A stretch of DNA of 5,493 bases from the NCBI GenBank assembly GCA_017518025.1, contig JAFWWR010000111.1, positions 1 to 5,493 of the forward strand. The letters run 5' to 3'. The notes under the pieces are model-generated. The model was not told the DNA's origin. It was given only the letters and a program-made list of their open reading frames with translations, and made no database searches. Shown here in pieces: positions 1 to 4,984 of the stretch (position 1 is the first letter of the stretch; each line of letters starts with the position of its first letter). The stretch is from Clostridia bacterium (GTDB lineage: Bacteria > Bacillota > Clostridia > Oscillospirales > CAG-272). The translations under genes were made by a program, and so were the position numbers.

Positions 1-189
1 CCTCCCCGTCGGCGGATCGGATCCTTTATGCGGGCTGTCTGTGCTTCCACTATACTTCTTCCGGGGCTTTTTGTCAATTGCCGGGAATCGTCTCTCAGGG
101 CAATCGCTTATTGCGAAACAATTAATACTTCCGCGGAGCGTATTGCTGAGATCACCCGGGAAAACGCGCTGATGGTTTTCGGACTGTAA
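1..189 (+). CDS. 3' end of an unidentified gene, possibly TatD-like/amidohydrolase family
   Basis: The frame beginning at base 1 is open for 62 codons and stops with TAA at 187-189, four bases before a strong terminator, which supports a real gene end. The last residues read EITRENALMVFGL. This resembles the closing helix of TatD-type and related TIM-barrel metal-dependent hydrolases, which often end in a T-x-E-N-A-x-x-x-F-G-L pattern. The preceding part (about residues 1-30) does not show the T-D-x-P motif that TatD proteins usually carry before this helix, so either this is another family, the catalytic part lies outside the window, or a frameshift is present. The 5' end and start are missing. 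It converges on tmcAL and shares its terminator. The family call is tentative; that the 3' portion is coding is more secure. Confidence 0.45.
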   Translation, partial: PPRRRIGSFMRAVCASTILLPGLFVNCRESSLRAIAYCETINTSAERIAEITRENALMVFGL

Positions 190-192
190 CAT

Positions 193-227
193 AAAAACGG
201 CTGAGCGACGTGCTCAGCCGTTTTTTT
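193..227. terminator. Bidirectional intrinsic terminator between convergent genes
   Basis: Bases 193-206 pair perfectly with 212-225 (14 bp, five-base loop GACGT at 207-211). The stem has a GC-rich core (CGGCTGAGC) flanked by A and T runs, so each strand ends in a T tract: seven T at 221-227 on plus, five on minus. It lies just after the plus-strand stop at 187-189. It also contains the tmcAL TGA stop (complement of 214-216) inside the stem, so one element ends both convergent transcripts. Confidence 0.9.
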
Positions 228-1368
228 CGATATAAGGAGATCTTCTGAGGAATTCACCCGACGGAACGGAGGGGTCGCAGCAGGCGGCGAAGAGATCGTC
301 GGCGCGGCGGGAGAGTTCATACTGCCGGGCAGCCGTTCCCGTCAGGGACGAGGAGTCCGACGGCTTCGTCAGCACGCGCAGAGCGCCGCCGATACCGTTG
401 AGGATGCTCCTGCCTCTGCCGTTCAGCGCCAGAAGATACGTAAATTCCGGCTTTGACGCGACGTCCGATCCCGTTACGCCGAGGACCGTGTAAAGCGCCG
501 CGCGGCGCAGTCTGGCGTTTGTGTATTTTTTGTTTGCCGCAAGGGAGAAAAACTCTTCCCCGCTTCTCGCGTTTTTCGCGGCGCGGCGCAGTCTCTCGAA
601 CACGCCTCCGCCGGCGTCGAAAACGCACCCCGCACGCTCCGGCGCGAAAAGACGGAAATATGTGAACAGTATCTCGTCGAGTTTCGGGACGTTACCGCGA
701 AGAACGCCCTCTTTTTTGTATGCGCGCAGCGCATCCGGGACGATGAAAGATTCCGCCTTTTCCCGGTCGCCCGAACGCATCATTTTTCGCAGATCGGAAG
801 AGCCGACGGGACGTTCCGCATCCTCGGCAACACGCTTTACCGCGGTGAAAGAAGCGGACAGACCGATCTTTCGCGCCGCGTCCATATAAAAGGACGCCAG
901 TTTGTCGTTCCTGCCGGGTTCGAGGCCGATTTCCTTCATTGCACCGGCGTGAGCGGCGGCCGCCCCGACGTTTTCTCCGTCCGCCAGATCAAGCAGCGAC
1001 TGGTATTCGTCGGTGGCTCGCGCCATCGAAACGTTTTCCGCCGCGGAAATGTCGCCGTCCTCGCTTCCGTAAATAAACGCCGAAATTCCGGCGCCCGCGG
1101 CGACGGAAACGCCTCCGAGGGCAAAGAACTCCGCCCCTGCGGACGACCACGGGAACGGAAGCTCCAGGACAAGGTCGGCTCCGCACCGGACGGCCGCCTC
1201 GGCACGGGCGTATTTGTCGTAGACCGCGCACTCCCCTCGCTGGGTGAAATTGCCGCTCATGACGGCGACGACGCCGTCTCCCGCCCGCCTTGCACGGGAC
1301 AGGATATAAGCGTGTCCGCGGTGGAGTGGATTAAACTCACATATTAGAGCGAAATTTGAAGTTTCGAT
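214..1368 (-). CDS. tmcAL: tRNA(Met) cytidine acetate ligase (TmcAL, YlbM family), non-canonical ATC start
   Basis: TmcAL makes N4-acetylcytidine at wobble position 34 of elongator tRNA(Met) in the cytoplasm, using acetate and ATP through an acetyl-adenylate. With the start at 1368 the protein is 384 residues, close to the roughly 400 usual for the family. Visible motifs are EFNPLHRGH at 11-19 with the HxGH nucleotide-binding signature of the nucleotidyltransferase fold, MSGNFTQRGE at 37-46, LELPFPWSSAGAEFFA near 68-83, GSEDGD at 101-106, ND at 154-155, GSSDLRK at 189-195 and the C-terminal KKYTNARLRR segment near 280-289. The frame is open back to a TAG at 1396-1398 but holds no ATG, GTG, TTG or CTG before the first motif. 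The next ATG (1260) would delete HxGH, so it cannot start a working enzyme. A GGAGG at 1382-1378 sits nine bases before an ATC codon at 1368-1366, one base from ATG; I chose that start. The gene is divergent from ackA. Function is well supported; the exact start is inferred. Confidence 0.9.
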   Translation of the reverse strand: METSNFALICEFNPLHRGHAYILSRARRAGDGVVAVMSGNFTQRGECAVYDKYARAEAAVRCGADLVLELPFPWSSAGAEFFALGGVSVAAGAGISAFIYGSEDGDISAAENVSMARATDEYQSLLDLADGENVGAAAAHAGAMKEIGLEPGRNDKLASFYMDAARKIGLSASFTAVKRVAEDAERPVGSSDLRKMMRSGDREKAESFIVPDALRAYKKEGVLRGNVPKLDEILFTYFRLFAPERAGCVFDAGGGVFERLRRAAKNARSGEEFFSLAANKKYTNARLRRAALYTVLGVTGSDVASKPEFTYLLALNGRGRSILNGIGGALRVLTKPSDSSSLTGTAARQYELSRRADDLFAACCDPSVPSGEFLRRSPYIEKNG

Positions 1369-1377
1369 TTGTTTATT

Positions 1378-1382
1378 CCTCC
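1378..1382 (-). promoter_or_regulatory. Ribosome binding site that decides the tmcAL start
   Basis: The minus strand reads GGAGG, a strong Shine-Dalgarno sequence. Nine bases (AATAAACAA) separate it from an in-frame ATC at 1368. It places initiation upstream of the HxGH motif and argues against the ATG at 1260. Confidence 0.75.
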
Positions 1383-1399
1383 AAAACGATAGAATCTAC

Positions 1400-1428
1400 T
1401 TGTAAAAACAAATTATTTTCGCTATAAT
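1400..1428 (+). promoter_or_regulatory. Sigma-A-type promoter for ackA
   Basis: A -35 box TTGTAA (1400-1405, four of six matches to consensus) lies 17 bases before a perfect -10 box TATAAT (1423-1428). The predicted transcript starts near 1435, giving a leader of about 65 bases before the ackA ATG. That leader contains a short hairpin (GCCGC 1467-1471 with GCGGC 1479-1483) and the GGAG site at 1489-1492. The -10 box overlaps that of the opposite promoter. Confidence 0.75.
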
Positions 1429-1455
1429 TATATACGAATTTTTACTGTCTGTCAA
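1427..1455 (-). promoter_or_regulatory. Full-consensus sigma-A promoter for tmcAL
   Basis: On the minus strand a perfect -35 box TTGACA (complement of 1450-1455) is followed, after exactly 17 bases, by a perfect -10 box TATAAT (complement of 1427-1432). The predicted start is near 1420, giving a leader of about 50 bases that includes the GGAGG site. The -10 box shares bases 1427-1428 with the ackA -10 box within the palindrome TATAATTATA (1423-1432). Confidence 0.8.
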
Positions 1456-1499
1456 ACGACATCACAGCCGCTTATCATGCGGCGGAACGGAGTTTTTTT

Positions 1500-2708
1500 A
1501 TGAAGGTTCTCGTTGTAAACGCAGGTTCATCCTCACTGAAGTATCAGCTCTTCGACACGGCCACCTCATCCGTCCTCGCGAAAGGTATTTGCGAGAGGAT
1601 CGGCATCGACGGCAAGATCGAGTACAGAAAGGGCGAGGACGGAAAGAAATCCGTCAAAGAGGTCTCCCTTCCCGATCATTCCGTGGCGATGAAGCAGGTC
1701 ATCGAAATACTGACGAATTCCGAAGCGGCGGTCATCTCCGACATGAGCGAGATCGAAGCGGTCGGTCACCGCGTGGTCCACGGCGGTCCCTACTTCTTCG
1801 AGTCCGTCCTTCTTACCGACGAAGTCCTTGCGAAGCTTGAGCTCTGTAGGTCCTTCGCCCCTCTTCACACCGGTGCGCACATCATGGGAATCAAGGGTTG
1901 TCTCGCCGTTATGCCCGACAAGCCGCAGGTACTGGTGTTCGACACCGCTTTCCATCAGACCATGCCTCCGAAGGCCTACACCTTCGGCGTATCGTACGAT
2001 ATGTATGAGAAGTACCACATACGCCGCTACGGCGCTCACGGCACGTCTCACCGGTTCGTCTCCCGCGAGATGATCAAGATCCTCGGCAAGCCCGTGGAAG
2101 ACACGAAGATCATCACCTGCCACGTAGGCAACGGCTCGTCGATCTCCGCCGTCAAGGGCGGCAAGATCCTCGACACGTCCATGGGATTCACTCCCCTTGA
2201 CGGTATCATCATGGGCACACGTTGCGGCTCCATCGACCCCGCAGTCGTGACGTACATCATGGAGAAAGAGGGATACACCCCCGCCGAGATGGACGAATAC
2301 ATGAACAAGAAATGCGGATTCCTCGGTCTCTCCGGTATTTCCTCCGACAGCCGTGACATTGAAGCCGCCGCGGAAAAAGGCGATCCGAGAGCGATCCTCA
2401 CAACGGACGTCATCGCCTACCAGATCCAGAAATTCATCGGCGCTTACACCGCCGCGATGAACGGGCTCGACGCCATCGTCTGGACCGCCGGAATGGGCGA
2501 GAACAACCCGAACCTGAGATACCGCGTATGCTCCGAGCTCTCCTACTTCGGCATCGAGATGGACGAGGCGGTCAACGCCGCGGCTCATCACCAGCCGAAT
2601 ATCGTGAAGCTCTCCACGGACAACTCGAAGGTCCAGGTCTACCTGATCCCGACCAACGAAGAGCTCATGATCGCCTCCGACACCGAGGAGATCGTCTCGA
2701 AACTGTAA
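1500..2708 (+). CDS. ackA: Acetate kinase
   Basis: This cytoplasmic enzyme interconverts acetyl phosphate plus ADP with acetate plus ATP, the energy-yielding last step of fermentative acetate formation. The 402-residue length is normal for the family. The N-terminal VNAGSSSLKYQLFD carries Asn7. Further known active-site residues are visible: Arg91 in GHRVVHGG, Asp148 in FDTAFHQTMP, His180 in YGAHGTSHRF, the phosphate loop HVGNGSS near 208-214, Arg241 in GTRCGSIDP, and the acidic TNEE near 385-388. The ATG at 1500 has GGAG at 1489-1492, seven bases upstream. The usual partner pta is not in the window, and yceD/rpmF, which follow ackA in many Clostridia, are absent. A terminator 60 bases after the stop suggests a single-gene transcript from the promoter at 1400-1428. 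A small oddity is IASDT near 391-395, where IARDT is common. Confidence 0.98.
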   Translation: MKVLVVNAGSSSLKYQLFDTATSSVLAKGICERIGIDGKIEYRKGEDGKKSVKEVSLPDHSVAMKQVIEILTNSEAAVISDMSEIEAVGHRVVHGGPYFFESVLLTDEVLAKLELCRSFAPLHTGAHIMGIKGCLAVMPDKPQVLVFDTAFHQTMPPKAYTFGVSYDMYEKYHIRRYGAHGTSHRFVSREMIKILGKPVEDTKIITCHVGNGSSISAVKGGKILDTSMGFTPLDGIIMGTRCGSIDPAVVTYIMEKEGYTPAEMDEYMNKKCGFLGLSGISSDSRDIEAAAEKGDPRAILTTDVIAYQIQKFIGAYTAAMNGLDAIVWTAGMGENNPNLRYRVCSELSYFGIEMDEAVNAAAHHQPNIVKLSTDNSKVQVYLIPTNEELMIASDTEEIVSKL

Positions 2709-2767
2709 GCAAAAACCGAAAATAGTCCCTTCAAACGCAAGGTGTTCTAAAGGACAGTTAATCAAAG

Positions 2768-2810
2768 CCGGCTGAAGTAAGGAAAATGATCCTTATCTCA
2801 GCCGGTTTTT
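2768..2810 (+). terminator. Intrinsic terminator of ackA
   Basis: CCGGCTGA (2768-2775) pairs perfectly with TCAGCCGG (2798-2805). The stem continues inward past one A/C mismatch and a G-T pair through GTAAGGA against TCCTTAT, closing on a six-base loop (2784-2789). Five T follow at 2806-2810. It lies about 60 bases downstream of the ackA stop. Confidence 0.9.
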
Positions 2811-2832
2811 GTCGCAGAATGGCGCAAGCAGT

Positions 2833-2851
2833 ACGTTTGTGAGCCAAACGT
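2833..2851. repeat. Perfect 7-bp inverted repeat between convergent genes
   Basis: ACGTTTG (2833-2839) and CAAACGT (2845-2851) are perfect inverted copies around a five-base spacer TGAGC. It lies between the ackA terminator and the 3' end of the minus-strand 89-residue gene. On plus it is followed by an A run (2853-2858), not T, so it is not a standard plus-strand terminator. It could be a secondary hairpin or a protein site; no function is assigned. Confidence 0.4.
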
Positions 2852-2852
2852 C

Positions 2853-2882
2853 AAAAAAGTAAAATCTTTTGCCTTACGGCAA
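2853..2882 (-). terminator. Weak candidate terminator for the 89-residue gene
   Basis: On the minus strand, past the stop at 2916, TTGCC (2882-2878) pairs with GGCAA (2873-2869) around a four-base loop. A T-rich stretch follows, including TTTT and a run of six T (2858-2853). The stem is only five base pairs and the main T run starts ten bases after it, so this is a weak call. Confidence 0.35.
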
Positions 2883-2915
2883 CCGTCCTCATTCCGCTTC
2901 CGGAACGCGGGAAAA

Positions 2916-3185
2916 TCAGTCCCGGAGCTGCCCTACCCGTCCGTCGGCGTTGAACCCTCCGACGACGGCGTCGGTCCCGTCGCGCATGACGCCGAGATAC
3001 TGCCTCTGTCCGTCGGCAAAGCTTGTCCGCACCTCGATGCCGGAGCTGACTATCCTGATCTCGGTATTGTCGGCGTATCTGTAATTGTCGATCCGCTTGC
3101 GCGATCGCTCGCTCAGCGGGATCTGCATTTCGCCGATGAGCCGGTACAGCTCTTCTTTTTTTGATCCGTCAATTTTATCTTCCAT
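2916..3185 (-). CDS. Unrecognised 89-residue protein
   Basis: I do not recognise this protein. The ATG at 3185 has a well-placed GGAG (3195-3192) six bases upstream, which supports it as a real gene. The N-terminal part (about 1-37, MEDKIDGSKKEELYRLIGEM onward) is charged and probably helical. The rest (about 40-89) alternates short beta-like stretches with turns (TEIRIVSSGIEVRTSF, YLGVMRDG, GGFNADG), suggesting a small helix-plus-beta-sheet domain. There is no signal peptide, membrane segment or cysteine motif, so it should be cytoplasmic. It lies 103 bases downstream of trmB on the same strand, with a weak hairpin between them, so it may be reached by read-through from trmB or have its own promoter; I see no convincing one. 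It converges with ackA. Confidence 0.65.
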   Translation of the reverse strand: MEDKIDGSKKEELYRLIGEMQIPLSERSRKRIDNYRYADNTEIRIVSSGIEVRTSFADGQRQYLGVMRDGTDAVVGGFNADGRVGQLRD

Positions 3186-3281
3186 CGCTTTCTCCGATCG
3201 TTTCTTTCATAAGTCCGTTTTTAGTATTCTCACCGAGAAAGATTTTATATAGACAAAACGATGACGAATTATGGCAACAAA

Positions 3282-3299
3282 CCGTCGCTCAGACGACGG
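3282..3299 (-). terminator. Weak terminator hairpin at the 3' end of trmB
   Basis: On the minus strand CCGTCG (3299-3294) and CGACGG (3287-3282) form a perfect 6-bp stem around the loop TCTGAG, followed by TTTGTT. The trmB TGA stop (3291-3289) is in the loop. The short stem and broken T tract suggest partial termination, possibly letting some transcription reach the 89-residue gene. Confidence 0.45.
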
Positions 3300-4035
3300 G
3301 CGGGGCGGCGAAAACCGCCTTGATATTCACGCCCTGCTCCGTGAACCGCTTTTCATATTCCGTCACAACGTTTGACTCACGGATAGACCGGTCGGTATCG
3401 TCGGAATGAAGATCACGGGTGCTGAAAAGCACGCTCCAGCCGGAAGATGTGAGTGATTCGAGCGTATATTCAAACAGCCCGTCGTTGTCCGTCTTTATCC
3501 GCAGTTCCCCGCCCGGCGCCAGAAGCTCCGAGTACTTTTTCAGAAATCCCGGATGGGTCAGGCGGCGGATCTCATGGCGGCTCTTTGGCCAGGGATCGCT
3601 GAAATTCGCGTAGATCCGGTCGAAGCGCCCCTTGGGCGCGATCTCGAGAAACCTCGCCGCGTCACCGATATAGAACCTAACGTTGCCCCTTTGGTCCGCG
3701 GGTATCTCCCAACGTTCACCTTTGTATACAGTCCCGTCCGGGCCGCGCCATCCGCCGTGATGATCGAGAGTGCCGAGACCTCTTCCTTCGGCATACTTCT
3801 CCACCGCGGCGAGCGCGACGTCACTGATCCGTTCCACGGCGATATAGTTATAGTCAGGTTCGCGGAGGGACACGCCGGATATGAAATCGCCTTTTCCGCA
3901 CCCGATCTCAAGACGGAGCGGCCGGTCTTTATCGAACAAGGAACCGGTCTCCGGCGAGATATCGCTGTCATTCAGTATCAGAGCAGACAAATTTTCGAGT
4001 CTGTTCCCGCCGTTTTTCTTTTTTCTGTTCCTCAT
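3289..4035 (-). CDS. trmB: tRNA (guanine-N7)-methyltransferase
   Basis: TrmB transfers a methyl group from S-adenosylmethionine to N7 of G46 in the tRNA variable loop. The 248-residue protein shows the SAM-binding loop LEIGCGKGDF at 42-51, the acidic AVER at 66-69, GDAARF at 124-129, and the family hallmark NFSDPWPKSRHEIRRLTHP at 144-162. LLAPGGELRIKTDN follows at 171-184, and the C-terminal VVTEYEKRFTEQG at 223-235 is also typical. The N-terminus is lysine/arginine rich (RNRKKK). Between the second strand and NVRF it carries about 28 extra residues (near 88-116, around DHHGGWRGPDGT) where many homologues have only a short link; this explains the slightly long protein. The start ATG at 4035 has GGAG at 4051-4048, a rather long 12 bases upstream. 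A possible minus -10 box TATATT (complement of 4064-4069) has only a poor -35. It is divergent from the HAAS-like gene. Confidence 0.96.
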   Translation of the reverse strand: MRNRKKKNGGNRLENLSALILNDSDISPETGSLFDKDRPLRLEIGCGKGDFISGVSLREPDYNYIAVERISDVALAAVEKYAEGRGLGTLDHHGGWRGPDGTVYKGERWEIPADQRGNVRFYIGDAARFLEIAPKGRFDRIYANFSDPWPKSRHEIRRLTHPGFLKKYSELLAPGGELRIKTDNDGLFEYTLESLTSSGWSVLFSTRDLHSDDTDRSIRESNVVTEYEKRFTEQGVNIKAVFAAPPVV

Positions 4036-4037
4036 AC

Positions 4038-4066
4038 TTGATATATGCTCCGTTTTCTGCTAAAAT
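4038..4066 (+). promoter_or_regulatory. Sigma-A-type promoter for the HAAS/DUF4097-like operon
   Basis: TTGATA (4038-4043, five of six matches) is followed after 17 bases by TAAAAT (4061-4066, five of six). The predicted start is near 4073. That leaves a leader of about 105 bases before the TTG start at 4178, and it makes the in-frame GTG at 4070 unusable because it would precede the transcript start. The -10 box overlaps the only minus-strand -10 candidate for trmB. Confidence 0.7.
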
Positions 4067-4079
4067 ATAGTGTATAAAG

Positions 4080-4145
4080 GTGGTCGAGCCACATTATCCC
4101 CGCTATATTCTACCACATTTTGCCGGAACAGTCCATATTTTCCGG
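4080..4145 (+). promoter_or_regulatory. Operon leader with two inverted repeats
   Basis: Just after the predicted transcript start, GTGG (4080-4083) and CCAC (4089-4092) flank TCGAG, a placement typical of a repressor site or small hairpin. Further on, CCGGAA (4123-4128) and TTCCGG (4140-4145) form a 6-bp hairpin with an 11-base loop. There is no T tract, so neither is an intrinsic terminator. Function is unknown. Confidence 0.3.
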
Positions 4146-4177
4146 TCCAAGTTTTTCAGGAAAGGCGGTCGGCAGAG

Positions 4178-4984
4178 TTGAACAAAACAGACTATATGAA
4201 ACTCCTCGGTACCGCGCTGGTCGCGCGGGGGATCCCGGAAAGCGCCGCAATACGGCACGTTAAGATCCTTTCCCTTTCGGTGACCGACGAGGAACTTGCC
4301 GCAAAGTCGGACGACGACGTCCTGCTGGAGGTCGACAAGCTGGCGGAAAACGTCGCCACACTGCTGAAAGAGGACGATGCCGCAAAGCAGAGCGCTCCTG
4401 CCGAGAAGCAGGGGCAGCAGCCGGCGCATGGCGCGGACGCGGCGTCAAAGACCGCGCAGGACAAAAAGACGCTTCCCGAGTACGTCAGTCCGGACAGCGT
4501 CGTTCCCGTTGATTTCGACCGGGAAGAGATGCCCAGAGGCGACGACTTCGAGGAGCTGGTTGGCAAGACGAAGATAAAGTACTTCCGCGAAGAAAAACCG
4601 ATCAATCCCACCAAAGGCGCTATCGCGGGAGGCCGGGCGAGGATCGTCCTGCTGATGATCGCCCGAGTGCTTGTCACTATTCTGAAAATCGCGGCCATGG
4701 TGCTCCTCGTGGGACTCACCGTGGCGGGCGTCGCCCTGTTCTTCGTAGGGATCGTCTACGCCATAAGTCAGATGAACACGTTCCGCGAGGCCGGGATCTT
4801 CGAGATAGGGCTGACGATAATCATCGGCGGCGTCATACTCGCTCTCGGAGTGATCGTCTACAACTGCGTCGGCAACTTCATCCCGAAGCTCCAGCGTCTG
4901 CTGAGACGGCGAGTCAAATCCCTGAAAAAGAGGATAAAGGACGCCGCGTACAAACTCAAAAAGATGAGGAGGCGAGCCGCATGA
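4178..4984 (+). CDS. HAAS/DUF1700-like two-helix membrane protein
   Basis: From the TTG at 4178 the protein has 268 residues. The N-terminal part (about 1-65, MNKTDYMKLLGTAL onward, ending in DDDVLLEVDKLAENVATLL) is helical and resembles the HAAS/DUF1700 domain, which typically begins MNKxxF/Y and precedes membrane helices. A charged, alanine/glutamine-rich linker follows (about 66-150). Hydrophobic segments lie near 155-197, which may be one reentrant plus one membrane helix, and near 206-230. A strongly basic tail (236-268, many Lys/Arg) probably faces the cytoplasm. I chose TTG because it gives the family-like start and has AAAGGCGG nine bases upstream. An in-frame GTG at 4070 lies before the predicted transcript start, and the ATG at 4196 lacks a ribosome site. 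The stop overlaps the next ATG (ATGA at 4981-4984), so the two genes are probably translationally coupled. The exact role is unknown; the HAAS assignment is by pattern, not alignment. Confidence 0.7.
   Translation: MNKTDYMKLLGTALVARGIPESAAIRHVKILSLSVTDEELAAKSDDDVLLEVDKLAENVATLLKEDDAAKQSAPAEKQGQQPAHGADAASKTAQDKKTLPEYVSPDSVVPVDFDREEMPRGDDFEELVGKTKIKYFREEKPINPTKGAIAGGRARIVLLMIARVLVTILKIAAMVLLVGLTVAGVALFFVGIVYAISQMNTFREAGIFEIGLTIIIGGVILALGVIVYNCVGNFIPKLQRLLRRRVKSLKKRIKDAAYKLKKMRRRAA

Noticed and set aside
1467..1499. Hairpin plus seven T before ackA as an attenuator
   Set aside because: The 5-bp stem is separated from the T run by nine bases that contain the ribosome site, so it does not fit an intrinsic terminator.
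1566..2765. A 399-codon open frame on the minus strand opposite ackA
   Set aside because: ackA is certain in the other strand, and the antisense protein is a low-complexity His/Val/Gly/Asp mirror of it with no motif; GC-rich codon bias explains the open frame.
3553..4041. A 162-codon plus-strand frame opposite trmB
   Set aside because: trmB has all its family motifs on the minus strand; this frame has no recognisable domain.
4070..4177. N-terminal extension of the HAAS-like protein from GTG at 4070
   Set aside because: The GTG precedes the predicted transcript start near 4073, lacks a ribosome site, and the added residues look non-coding.
4192..4719. A 175-codon minus-strand frame rich in serine and alanine
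   Set aside because: It mirrors the HAAS-like gene; the Ser-rich composition is typical of an antisense shadow.
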